A stretch of DNA of 11,350 nt, from positions 1 to 11,350 of the forward strand of contig NW_025955747.1 in NCBI RefSeq assembly GCF_022376445.1, read 5' to 3'. Below are positions 1 to 7,566 of this stretch, piece after piece. The translations under genes and the position numbers were made by a program. Numbering within the stretch: position 1 is the first letter of the stretch; each line of letters opens with the position of its first letter. Source of the DNA: Fomitopsis serialis (lineage: Eukaryota > Basidiomycota > Agaricomycetes > Polyporales > Fomitopsidaceae). The notes beneath the pieces are model-generated. The model was not told the DNA's origin. It searched no databases and saw nothing but the letters and a program-made list of their open reading frames with translations.

Positions 1-178
1 CTGCGATCGTCTGCACGAACCGCGCGTCGCCGAGGGCGGCGAGGGCCTTGAACGTCGGCAGCGCGGAGTGGCACGTCGCGCAGTCTACGACGCCTGCTAC
101 CGTGCGCTCGATCGTGTCTACGAGCCCGCCGGCGGCCAGCGTCGGGAGCAGCAGCGCTGCTGGGAGGGCGGGGCGCAT
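1..178 (-). CDS. Sphingomyelinase exon 1, cut by window edge
   Basis: This is the left-repeat copy of the start of the sphingomyelinase gene, identical to 10318-10141. It covers the start codon, the signal peptide and residues up to about 59 of the saposin domain, including Cys 33 and Cys 36. It is cut only because the window begins here. On a circular molecule it is the same exon as the one at 10318-10121. Confidence 0.93.
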   Translation of the reverse strand, partial: MRPALPAALLLPTLAAGGLVDTIERTVAGVVDCATCHSALPTFKALAALGDARFVQTIA

Positions 179-465
179 CTTCGGAATCGGTAGAGCACTG
201 TCTCAATGGCTGCCTTGCGTCGTCTGGGGTCGTCAAGGAAGCTGGAGAAGAGTGCCGATGGCAGTAGTGGGCGTCCGCGGTTGGTGGCAACTGTCCCGTC
301 TGTCGATGGCGTTGCACAATGCACAGCCTGTGGGGTGGGCTCGCAGACCGCAGCGGGTGTGGGATAGCGAGGGTAGGCGGCTGTAAGTAGTGTTGCAGGA
401 AGCCATGCCTCGGTAGGCGTTGTACAGTAAGCTCCCGGGTGAAGGGTAAGCAGAGCGATAAGTAC
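179..465 (-). promoter_or_regulatory. Upstream region of sphingomyelinase
   Basis: This stretch (repeated at 10319-10605) lies directly 5' of the sphingomyelinase start on the minus strand. Read on that strand it has a pyrimidine-rich patch about 50-75 bases before the ATG (near 229-251), a common feature of fungal promoters. I see no clear TATA box or CCAAT box. The role is inferred from position only. Confidence 0.35.
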
Positions 466-1002
466 TTAGCGTCTCTGAGTACATGATAGCCCAGTCTTCT
501 CACGGAGACTCCCTCGAGCACGCACGAGGAACAGGGAAGGTCGCCATTCGCACTGCGGAAAGCAAAAATGGCTCGTTCTCACTGCGTTCACGCCGACGGT
601 CGCCTGCTCGCTCCGGCTGCAGACCTCCGTTGCCGCGGCACCGTGCATCGCGCCCCGAGCACTGCGCCCGCCGTGTCCAAGTGGAGCGATGCATTGCCCA
701 CGACCTGTCACCCGGCGTCTACTCGCTCGCCAACGCATGGCGGCGCGCGCAGCGCGCCGTGTCTCTGCGCTCTCGTCCGACCACCAGTGTTGCGCACTCG
801 ACGCTCCCTGCCCCATTCGCTCCTCCGGCGTGAGGGTATCCGCTCGTCGTCTTCTGCGGCGTGCACAGCGGGGAGTGTCCTTGCCAGTGACCGCCCTCGA
901 ACTCGTCCAGACGCGCGGATAGCGCAACACCGCGCTGCTCGCAGCGGACGCACTCACAAGCGTCGCGCATCGACTCTTGGTATGTCCACGCGTCTCGCGC
1001 AC
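466..1002 (-). CDS. Unidentified frame upstream of sphingomyelinase
   Basis: An open frame of 178 codons on the minus strand, repeated intact at 10606-11142. It is rich in Arg, Ala and Ser, with an acidic patch around TPEERMGQG. I recognise no domain. It lies upstream of the sphingomyelinase in the same direction, about 290 bases from its start. The plus strand here is C-rich and opposite frames of 234 and 290 codons are also open (568-1272, 977-1849), so openness alone is weak evidence. It may be part of a spliced gene continuing from about 1,940, or no gene at all. Confidence 0.18.
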   Translation of the reverse strand: MRETRGHTKSRCATLVSASAASSAVLRYPRVWTSSRAVTGKDTPRCARRRRRRADTLTPEERMGQGASSAQHWWSDESAETRRAARAAMRWRASRRRVTGRGQCIAPLGHGGRSARGAMHGAAATEVCSRSEQATVGVNAVRTSHFCFPQCEWRPSLFLVRARGSLREKTGLSCTQRR

Positions 1003-1313
1003 TCCGACATCAGGGATCGTCGCCCGTCGTCTCCGCGCGACGCACCCTGCTCACCCAAGGCCGCTTCCCGGGCCGTCTCTCACTCGACTCAGCGGACCCG
1101 ACGCTCATCTGCTGCAGCTCCCAGCTCCACCCCTCGAACCCGTTGGGCTCTCCCCGCATGTCTCGTTCTCCCAATGTCTCTCGAAGTGGAGAGCACTGGC
1201 CCGCCTCGCGCGCTGTCTACGCACCGTACGGCTCTTCGTACCCCACTACACCATTCAGCGCGCCCGGGATGACTTACATTCCGTCGCGCATCGCCGCACA
1301 GAGCGGTCCATGG
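1003..1313. other. No gene seen
   Basis: GC-rich and strongly C-biased on the plus strand. By hand count, 1021-1140 has 59 C and 26 G. The plus-strand frame of 290 codons that starts at 977 crosses it, but its Arg/Ser/Pro-rich translation shows no domain. I find no repeat or RNA gene here. Confidence 0.4.
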
Positions 1314-1940
1314 TCACGACGGATCCGACAGCGACGAAGGCTCTGTGCAGCGTTCGCGCGGGGAACATTTGTGAGCGTCGGTGGAGACAGACACGAAGAG
1401 GTACGTACCATCTGCTAACGCAACCCGTACGCGCAAGGACTCATCGCGCCAGGTCACATCGTTCGAGGTCGAACCAAATGCAGCCGCGTACCGGCTGCGT
1501 TCAGCGCTGGCCGGCGTGTTCTCGCCAACGCAATCATGCACCGGGAGGACGACGTCAGCTGTGCACAAGAACGTCGCAGCAGGGCACGTACCACACGAAG
1601 CTGACTCGTGAGGAGCGCACCGCCGCACGTCCGCGTCCCCGGTGCCGACAATTGGTGTGGTCCGCACGTACCACACGCATTGCGAACCGCCGCACCGTGC
1701 GCGTCAGCTGTGTTCGGAGACGGACAAGACACGAGGCACGTACCATCAAGAGCGCGGACGATTGCACTCGCAACGGACGGTCCTCTCTGCGCAGCGTACG
1801 CCCCGTTCACTTGCTGGAGACCAACGTCAACGGTGCGCTGGACGAATGAAGCACCTTCCGTCAGCGGGGCACGGACGAACGAGGGACGAGGTACTCACCA
1901 CACCGACGCGACTAGCTCGCACCGACCGCCACCCGCCCTG
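1314..1940 (-). pseudogene. Possible spliced gene or remnant, unidentified
   Basis: Several minus-strand pieces look exon-like. Bases 1837-1744 read RTVDVGLQQVNGAYAAQ onward in one open frame. They are preceded by a plausible 61-base intron (1898-1838) with GTGAGT, a CTGAC branch site and a CAG end. Further donor-like TGGTACGT sites lie at about 1743, 1671, 1591 and 1408. The translated pieces repeat a short motif of the form DGTCLV, DGTYLF or CGTC at these sites. I know no family that fits. Frames break between pieces unless introns of only 33-36 bases are accepted, so this is either decayed or wrongly read. Confidence 0.2.
1401..1900. repeat. Scattered GTACGTACCA-like repeats
   Basis: Five close copies of a ten-base word occur in the same orientation: GTACGTACCA at 1401, GCACGTACCA at 1584, 1664 and 1736, and GTACTCACCA at 1891. 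A shorter relative, GCTTACCA, lies at 2027-2034 or within a base or two of it. Spacings are uneven (183, 80, 72 and 155 bases). Some copies share wider likeness, such as GAGACRGAC just before the copies at 1401 and 1736. On the minus strand each one reads as a strong 5' splice site (TG followed by GTACGT, GTGAGT or GTAAGC). Confidence 0.55.
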
Positions 1941-2080
1941 TCGAGTATGCCACGATGAGCACACAAGGCGGGTGTCGTTGAAGACAGGTCAGGACGATGC
2001 AACGTGCACACGAGAAGTGAGGGACTTGCTTACCACGGGAGCGCACGCTGACCACGACCTGTCTCCTCCACGCGACCGGG

Positions 2081-2293
2081 GTGGGACGAGTGCGGGACGG
2101 ATGGGACGGATGGGGCAGAGATGAGGAAGAAGCGGATAGCAGGCTCGCCTCACCTGCGATCCGGTGCGGGAGGTGGGCGGTTTGCTGGGAGGGACCGGCG
2201 TGGACGAACGACGACGACGAAGGGAAGTCGGCAGGCGGATGTGGAGAGCGAATGCAGGGCCGACTCTCGCGCCGCCGTAGATCAGCGACGTGA
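2081..2293 (+). CDS. Unidentified plus-strand frame
   Basis: An open frame of 70 codons reading VRDGWDGWGRDEEEADSRLA near its start, with an acidic DDDEG patch and an Arg-rich end. I recognise no domain. The region is G-rich on the plus strand, the opposite of what lies to its left, which suits a plus-strand gene. A second frame at about 2305-2425 (RYDGRDRLADSDVAHWYE and onward) also looks protein-like but meets a TAG. No start context, intron or promoter fixes a gene model, so this is only a candidate exon or remnant. Confidence 0.2.
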   Translation: MGRVRDGWDGWGRDEEEADSRLASPAIRCGRWAVCWEGPAWTNDDDEGKSAGGCGERMQGRLSRRRRSAT

Positions 2294-2374
2294 CGTGACG
2301 GTGCACTCGCACGACGACGGCGAGGCGGCGGGTCGAGGGGACACGGTACGACGGACGCGACCGGCTAGCGGACA

Positions 2375-3397
2375 GTGACGTGGCGCACTGGTACGAGCGG
2401 GGCGAGCGGCAGGTGCCGCAGACGGCTAAGCGGACGACGTAGCTGGAGGCGGAGAAGGACGAAGAGCACGACGGGGAGGGGCGCGTCAGGGGCGGCGACA
2501 GGTAACGACGAGCGAGGGAAAGTTGACGTTGCGTGTTGTCAGGCTCACGCTCGGCGCGCACGCGCCGTATGGCAGCGCCGAGTGCGGTGTGTCAAGACCA
2601 GGGCGCGCTGGCCGATCAACCAATACCAGGACACCGCAAGTCCTTTCGGGGAAGACACGGCGACGTCGAGGGCGGGATCGCTCGATGGAGGCGAGGAGGC
2701 GCGCGGCAGCATACGGAGGCAGCGTCAGACGACGCAAAGACAGGCTCGCCGTCTATCTTCTATGACTGGCCCTCAAGCGGTCACGTACGCTTATGAGCGT
2801 GTGCGGAGGTCTCCTGTGAGACCGGACTGGCTCGCCCACTTCACGATGCGACTCGCTGGAGCCGCAACAGCCCGGCGACCAGCGCAGTCGTTGCAATGCT
2901 CACGGGGCTCTTGCGCAAAGGTCTCCCGGACCCGGTTCCCTGCGTACACGACGGACGGCTCTGTCCGTTTCATTTGCGGTGCGTTCTCTCTCGTTACTCA
3001 TAGTCTGACGCGGCCCACTGGATTTGACCAAGGCTGCGTCTTGCCAGTCGCTCTGAAGGACGGACGTAGCGAGGTGACGGGTGGGACTGGAGACGCGACG
3101 GGACGAGCTGGACCCTGGTGCGGTCTCCATCACCGCGTTTTGCGGTGGGTGGACGGCATGACAGACGACACCCCGAGCTTGTCCCCGCCGTCCGGGCGAC
3201 GGAGGACACAGCACAACGGGCTGTGCAGGGTACACGTACGGCGGGCTACGTCGGGACCCGCGGCGTCTCGAGATCTCTCGGGATGGTGCCCGCGAGCCCT
3301 TGGTCCCTGCCCATACAGTCGACTAGGACGTCGTCACGTCGGACAGTCCAGACTGGGGCGTTGTAAACTACTGTACACTACGTCGAGTGAACCGTGA
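2375..3397 (+). CDS. Longest open frame, 340 codons, unidentified
   Basis: This is the longest uninterrupted frame in the window, on the G-rich plus strand. The first third is very Arg-rich and looks non-coding. From about 2,770 it has more normal composition (PDWLAHFTMRLAGAA and onward). Another plus frame over 2533-3366 also looks protein-like but carries TGA or TAG stops near 2794, 2990, 3025 and 3070. I cannot tell which frame, if either, was ever coding. No domain, signal peptide or membrane segment is evident. Confidence 0.2.
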   Translation: MTWRTGTSGASGRCRRRLSGRRSWRRRRTKSTTGRGASGAATGNDERGKVDVACCQAHARRARAVWQRRVRCVKTRARWPINQYQDTASPFGEDTATSRAGSLDGGEEARGSIRRQRQTTQRQARRLSSMTGPQAVTYAYERVRRSPVRPDWLAHFTMRLAGAATARRPAQSLQCSRGSCAKVSRTRFPAYTTDGSVRFICGAFSLVTHSLTRPTGFDQGCVLPVALKDGRSEVTGGTGDATGRAGPWCGLHHRVLRWVDGMTDDTPSLSPPSGRRRTQHNGLCRVHVRRATSGPAASRDLSGWCPRALGPCPYSRLGRRHVGQSRLGRCKLLYTTSSEP

Positions 3398-3850
3398 ATA
3401 TATCTTGATTACTGCACTTTGTTAGCGATGAACGCGGACCCGAGGAAAATGAACATACCGCGTTTTACGGTAATGACCGGGCTACGGGACGAGAATGGTT
3501 AGTACTCGCATGTGAAGACGGCTCGGTAGTCTCGCCTTGCAATGCAGACCGCAGTGGCCAAGTAACGGGTTGAGCGAGTGTTCCGTAGCAACGTGAATAC
3601 TACACCTGGAATAGCAGAGATGTACAAGTCACATTATAGCCAATGTTCCGAGACGCGTACTAAAGCTTACCAGCGGACTGTTGCGTTGAGCGCGTCACCT
3701 CGACGCAAAACCGAGAGCCTGTGAGAAATATCAACCATGAGCGGATGTTATAGCCAGCATTCAAAGCGGACGCGATGTCGCTGTAATGCTTACTGGGATG
3801 TATTGACGGTGGACCCGAAGTAACACTGTAAGTGAATCAGTGACCCGGAC
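3398..3850. other. No gene seen; richer in A+T
   Basis: Base composition changes here from GC-rich to roughly balanced, and stops are frequent in all frames. I see two similar short words, GTTATAGCCAG near 3748 and CATTATAGCCAA near 3633. A small hairpin sits at 3456-3472 (arms TACCG and CGGTA around CGTTTTA). Nothing supports a gene. Intergenic or long-decayed repeat sequence is likely. Confidence 0.45.
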
Positions 3851-3863
3851 GTGAAGGTATGTA

Positions 3864-4229
3864 TTGCATCGGTTTACCGGACATACGACGTGTGCACCCG
3901 CTACAAATACAGTGCGGCTTGGCTTGTCGTCAAGCTCAAGCTGGATGCTGGAGAGGAGAGACGGCGGGACGCTGTTCCGGCACCAACAGGCCCTGCTCTT
4001 ATACGGATTCTCGCCAGCCGACAGCTTACGTGCGATGGTCCGTGCGCTGGCGCGATGTCCGCGGACATCACATCACGTAGCCGTGATATATCCGCGCGGG
4101 CTCGGATGCCCGCAACTCATCCGCCTTACCGTCGCTTCGCATTTCCCGCTGACTTGGTGCAATTGCGATGGCGAGCTGCCGGTCGAACATTCTCCGGTCG
4201 CTCTATGGCAACGAAGATGCGCTGACTGA
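3864..4229 (+). CDS. Unidentified 121-codon frame
   Basis: This open frame has a protein-like middle and end (GFSPADSLRAMVRALARCP, then PQLIRLTVASHFPLTW). A second frame of 124 codons overlaps it nearly completely (3851-4225). An intron-like interval follows at 4232-4279 (GTATAC start, TTCATGCAG end). I recognise no family. It may be a decayed exon or chance. Confidence 0.2.
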   Translation: MHRFTGHTTCAPATNTVRLGLSSSSSWMLERRDGGTLFRHQQALLLYGFSPADSLRAMVRALARCPRTSHHVAVIYPRGLGCPQLIRLTVASHFPLTWCNCDGELPVEHSPVALWQRRCAD

Positions 4230-4273
4230 TGGTATACGTACAAGCGCTATCATAGGCGCTGTTCCGGCGTTTC

Positions 4274-4501
4274 ATGCAGACATCGCCGTCACTGCGAAGA
4301 TACCTTTTGCGTTTGCATGAACATCCGCACAACGAACCCGGAGTGCCTTTGGATTGCCTGCAGGGAGGCAATCCTGTCATTCGCATACATGAGTATTTTC
4401 AGTCACTGCATCACGTGTCAACGAGTGGGGAGCGTCGAGAGCACCAGGGTGCACCAGGCATGGAGGACGGAGAAACAGGATCGAGGACGAGGATGGAATA
4501 G
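4274..4501 (+). CDS. Unidentified 75-codon frame
   Basis: Short open frame ending in a polar Glu/Gly/Arg-rich tail. Its start overlaps the end of the intron-like interval 4232-4279, so it could be the next exon of the frame at 3864-4229, but no phase choice joins the two convincingly. No domain is recognised. An overlapping 66-codon frame at 4317-4517 is equally open. Confidence 0.12.
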   Translation: MQTSPSLRRYLLRLHEHPHNEPGVPLDCLQGGNPVIRIHEYFQSLHHVSTSGERREHQGAPGMEDGETGSRTRME

Positions 4502-4529
4502 ACGCCCAGCGCTGTAGTCGAGTATCCTC

Positions 4530-4958
4530 GTGTTCAGAGATCGATCTGGCGATCTCACGCCCATCTGCGCCATTCCCTGCACCCGGACGCTGCTTGCACC
4601 GTCTCGCAGCTTCGTCGACCGTCCTGTCATGTCGAAAACAATGCCTCTACACTACCTATGCGATCCCAGGTGCGCTCCCAATGTCTGCATGTCCGGAACG
4701 CGCGACGGAGCTGAAGCGCGCTGCATTGCCCGATTAGGTATTGCTCAACTGACTGTTCGAGCGATGTACCGACTCGCCGAGCGATCCGTGATTCAAATTT
4801 CTACCGTGCACGCTGACATGATCAATATTCGTGCTTCGTACTCTCGTCGCATCGAGTCTGATCTGCCAGTCCGAGCTCAATGTGCCATTTTCTTACTGAC
4901 TAGTAGTGGTTTGACATTGTTCAATACGGAAAACGGAATGGTCGCGAAACCTGTCTAG
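4530..4958 (+). CDS. Unidentified 142-codon frame
   Basis: An open frame in sequence of only moderate GC, where 142 codons without a stop is less expected than in the GC-rich parts. The translation has ordinary composition with several Cys (in the first half) and a hydrophobic patch CAIFLLTSSGLTLF near the end. I recognise no family and see no signal peptide or clear promoter. A small gene, an exon or chance are all possible. Confidence 0.22.
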   Translation: MFRDRSGDLTPICAIPCTRTLLAPSRSFVDRPVMSKTMPLHYLCDPRCAPNVCMSGTRDGAEARCIARLGIAQLTVRAMYRLAERSVIQISTVHADMINIRASYSRRIESDLPVRAQCAIFLLTSSGLTLFNTENGMVAKPV

Positions 4959-5047
4959 GCAATGTATAGATGGCTCGGAATTGTACAGTACATTACAAGA
5001 ATGGTGGTCTATACAGCAGAATGGATTCCTACTTACAGTGCAGTGTA

Positions 5048-5124
5048 GGGCCTTGTCTCCCCAAGGGTATGAGCTAGTTTCGGGGGCCCCGGAATTAGCT
5101 GACAGCCTTGGGCAGACAAAGCCC
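5048..5124. repeat. 77-base foldback
   Basis: The arms 5048-5085 and 5087-5124 are reverse complements at 31 of 38 positions, and two more pair as G-U. The only unpaired centre base is 5086. The five mismatches are spread out (for example 5071/5101, 5069/5103, 5067/5105). Directly after it come small hairpins, such as CGGAG-ATCA-CTCCG near 5154-5167. A foldback element, a miniature transposon core or a transcribed hairpin are possible. I found no flanking inverted ends or target-site duplication. Confidence 0.8.
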
Positions 5125-5440
5125 CGCTTGTCAGGGTGCCGGCGCCCGAGCGGAGATCACTCCGGTTGTGGCCGGAAATTGGAGTTCGCATATTTTGAAT
5201 TTCAGTCAACCCTGTGAGATTGATGAGATGGTGAGTATGCATTGTCTCACAGTCCGATTTTTTTGGAATCTCTACTTGAGGAACTGTGTGCTGAGGAGCT
5301 GCATGATGCAGTACTGAGGTTAGCCATACTCAGCCATAAGATCCTGAGTTTTTCAGCCTTAGGATGCTTGAGAACTCGGAGAGGCAGCCTTGAAACACTG
5401 ATGAGCCGGAGTCAGTTGTGTGCGATCAGAATGGCCTTAT
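5125..5440. other. No gene seen
   Basis: Short overlapping plus-strand frames (66-78 codons) cross this stretch but none resembles a protein family. Part of the translation just mirrors the foldback to its left. A run of seven T lies near 5258-5264. Some loose inverted similarity is present around the two words CCTGAG and CCTTAGG at 5342-5365. I can add no function. Confidence 0.35.
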
Positions 5441-5476
5441 GACACCGGCGGTGGCCATTTTAGGAGGACAATAGGA

Positions 5477-5600
5477 ATGCCCGGGCATAGCCCGAGGCCG
5501 AGACGAGACCTGTGGCTGAAAGCCGCGGAATTGAGGTCACAGCTCCAGCATAAATACTAGAGGGCACCCGGGCATCCTTCCTAATTGCCCCAGTCTATGC
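5477..5600 (+). promoter_or_regulatory. TATA-like promoter block, possible LTR remnant
   Basis: A perfect 12-base palindrome ATGCCCGGGCAT (5477-5488) is followed about 60 bases on by a TATA-like CATAAATAC (5549-5557). Then comes ACCCGGGCATCC (5566-5577), which repeats the core of the palindrome. A frame with ATG at 5597 starts about 40 bases after the TATA-like box. GC palindromes, a TATA box and a repeated CCCGGGCAT are typical of fungal Gypsy-type LTRs as I know them. I cannot find the LTR ends, a primer-binding site or any polymerase gene, so a solo or broken LTR is only inferred. Confidence 0.3.
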
Positions 5601-5677
5601 CAGTACAGAATCCTGAGGTACGTCTGATTGTACCTCTGTTCAATGATCATCATTACTCACAGCTTACTATAGATTCA

Positions 5678-7007
5678 ATGGTACTACTCTCGACGACAAC
5701 ACCGAACATCTACAGTAAGTGCATCCCGAAATGGATGCTTGCAGACCACACTAATCACTTATTCGCATTAGATAGACTCGCCGCGATGGACCACGGCGAG
5801 GGCTCTCATAAGGCCAGTTACTCGGAGACCGGGTCATGAAGTTCGTTGGGGACCTGAATGGTATGTGTCGCGCCTCTACTCTCATGCTCATGTACTCACC
5901 AGACCATCCAGGGTGCTGCCGAGCGAACCATTGTCGTCATGTAGGCTCGTCGGGTGCAAGGTACAACCAGGTGAGGCACCCCGGCTGACCTCGCGCGTGA
6001 GCCACAATGACTTACCTACACACACAAGGCAGCCTCGCGACGCCTTCTCAGCATGCCCACATCATCCCGCATCATTCGGAATCCACCCGCGTCCGCGTGG
6101 AAGAAATACATTGAGGACAGCCTTGGGTCTACGTCGACGGTATGTTACTTCCATCATGTCTCCGCACCAGCACTCACCCCCTGTCCTCACTAGCTGCCCT
6201 CAACCGCCTCCCATATGTCGCGACACGGGACACACCATGAGCACTCTGGTGCACTCGCCCGGCCGGGCGAGCGATCTTCACGAACGATCGCTTTTTGGCT
6301 CGTCCAGACTCGTCCGTGGTCTCTTCCGTCCACGCTGTCCCAGAGAACCCTCGGCGCCGAGCACACCCAGTCACGGATCCCATGCTGATCTCGAAGGTAT
6401 GCTTCTCCATACAGGCCGTGTCGACCATCGCTGACCTCTGACCATCAGCCGTCCACTGTGCTTCAGACACGGCGGACATCTCACCTCCACTGGGGTGACA
6501 GCCAACCTACTCGAGTCCGAGTTGCACTGCACGTCCGCCGGCGGTTATCCTCGCCTCGGCTCGTGTCCAACACTGGCTTGCTCATATCCCCGGTCAACGC
6601 CCGAATTTCCGCCAGTGGTCCGCGCTACTCACACCTAACGAACACGAAGCGTTCGAGCAGAGATCCGTGCCAGTGGTGGTGGCCCGTGACCCGGTCTGCA
6701 GACAAGGACTCGATATCCCATGGCTTCACGGTACGGCACTGTACGTCCGTCGTGCGATCGATCCTTGACCAGACGGATGGCCTGGCGATGGATCGCCGTG
6801 CGGTCAAGGCAAGTCGATGGCAGTAAGTCCAGTCATCCCCGCCATACTTCACAAGATCTTGACCCCCGCTGTCCTATAGCGTCGCAGAGGGCCAGATGCG
6901 AGTAGCACACAGACGCCGCAGGCGTGTGCTTCGTATTGGCCTCGTAGCCTCTTGCCCAAGGGGTCCGACGGCCCGAGCATATTTGAACGAGTCGCCGTCG
7001 ACATGAG
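5678..7007 (+). pseudogene. Possible decayed spliced gene, unidentified
   Basis: A chain of plausible introns allows one continuous phase: 5715-5771 (GTAAGT, CTAAT, TTAG), 5861-5911, 5971-6032, 6140-6193, 6397-6501 and 6823-6879. The translation reads protein-like in places (GQPWVYVDGALNRLPYVA; NFRQWSALLTPNEHEAFEQ). It carries six stops: TGA at 5837, 5855, 6112, 6238 and 6766, and TAG at 5942. Each is one C-to-T change from CGA or CAG. Six stops in about 315 codons is only modestly below chance for this base composition, so support is weak. No domain is recognised. Confidence 0.2.
6254..6296. repeat. Perfect palindrome plus hairpin and T-run
   Basis: CTCGCCCGGCCGGGCGAG (6254-6271) is a perfect 18-base palindrome. 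It runs straight into a second hairpin with arms GCGATC (6271-6276) and GATCGC (6286-6291) around a nine-base loop, followed by TTTTT (6292-6296). A T-run after a hairpin resembles an RNA polymerase III stop or a bacterial-type terminator. In a fungal setting with no upstream RNA gene visible, no function can be assigned. Confidence 0.75.
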
Positions 7008-7057
7008 GTACGCCCATCCGTTTCGTCCTATCGAATAGCTGCTTACCTCTTTCTCAG
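7008..7057 (+). repeat. Intron-like interval, copy 1
   Basis: A 50-base interval with GTACGC at the start, TGCTTACCT near the end and TTCTCAG as acceptor. It resembles 7265-7316 along its length, including GTCCT, TCGA and TGCTTACCT, and both are followed by TCRTG. Similar introns at two places suggest duplication of an exon-intron unit. On the minus strand the same stretch also offers a donor (GTAAGC), so the strand is not certain. Confidence 0.45.
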
Positions 7058-7098
7058 TCATGTCTACAGCATCCATTTACTCGGCATGTGTCTGGACC

Positions 7099-7129
7099 GA
7101 CGAAGACACGACATATCGTCGTCCGGCGA
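7099..7129 (+). repeat. 31-base module, copy 1
   Basis: Built around GAAGACACGACAT. It matches 7577-7607 at 27 of 31 positions and 7932-7962 at 23 of 31, with no gaps. In the frame of the open block 7058-7264 it reads PTKTRHIVVRRA. Confidence 0.65.
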
Positions 7130-7264
7130 GCAACACCAATCGGCACGACAGAAAACATTCCGGCGAGCGAGGCAAGTTGGGTGAAAGGATTCGAGTACGA
7201 CCCGCCCTCTGCAGCCCTGGTCCGACATGGGCCGTCTACAGGGTCGCGTACCAGGCTGGTGAAG

Positions 7265-7316
7265 GTACGTCGCCGGTCGTTTGGTCCTGTCGAGGGGTTG
7301 CTTACCTGCTTGCCAG
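7265..7316 (+). repeat. Intron-like interval, copy 2
   Basis: A 52-base interval starting GTACGT and ending CTTGCCAG, similar to 7008-7057. The interval between acceptors is 259 bases, and a third similar acceptor (CTTACCCGACAG, ending 7577) lies 261 bases further on. The exon-like block between the two introns, 7058-7264, is 207 bases and fully open in phase 0 (69 codons, with IGTTENIPASEASWVKGFE inside). I do not recognise it. Confidence 0.45.
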
Positions 7317-7566
7317 TCGTGCACACGTTTTCTGTCCATGGTGACGTCCAGACCGCGCCCGTCCATTGCATCTGGGGGACCCACTGTACGAGCAGCACGT
7401 CAGCAAACATACCGCCGCGCCGTCGTGCGATGTGGTACTTCAGCCACGTATATGTTTGTGCGCTCCCATCTCTTGTCCTGTCGTCCGCCGGTCAGGCCCT
7501 CTCCTCTCGTGATCCTCCGCCTGTCCTACACTCCTCGCCTTCCGGCCTCGCTCTTGTCACTGCGAC

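Larger units (their letters stand above)
1..1210. repeat. Terminal direct repeat, left copy
   Basis: Every base of this block matches 10141-11350 in the same orientation, compared line by line, at an offset of exactly 10,140. It begins at the first base of the window, so its true left edge cannot be seen. It holds the first 178 bases of the sphingomyelinase coding region on the minus strand, the region upstream of that gene, and part of an unidentified minus-strand frame. Total identity over 1.2 kb argues against an old duplication. A circle linearised with an overlap, a recent tandem copy, or an assembler overlap would all give this picture. Confidence 0.98.

Noticed and set aside
1125..1150. 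tRNA T-loop-like GGTTCGAGG on the minus strand
   Set aside because: The flanks do not pair into a T-arm, and no A box or acceptor stem is present at the right distance.
568..1849. Plus-strand frames of 234 and 290 codons as real genes
   Set aside because: The translations are Arg/Ser/Pro/Thr-rich with no domain, as expected from a C-biased strand with few stops, and minus-strand frames are open over part of the same bases.
1401..1900. CRISPR-like array
   Set aside because: The repeated word is only about ten bases, spacing is irregular (72-183), and the context is eukaryotic.
5033..5242. Similar peptides on the two strands around the foldback (ELADSLGQT and KLAHTLGET)
   Set aside because: The likeness follows directly from the inverted repeat in the DNA and does not show coding.
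6731..6772. 42-base intron starting GTACGG after CTTCACG
   Set aside because: It is shorter than the other introns, and the more protein-like frame reads straight through it apart from one TGA.
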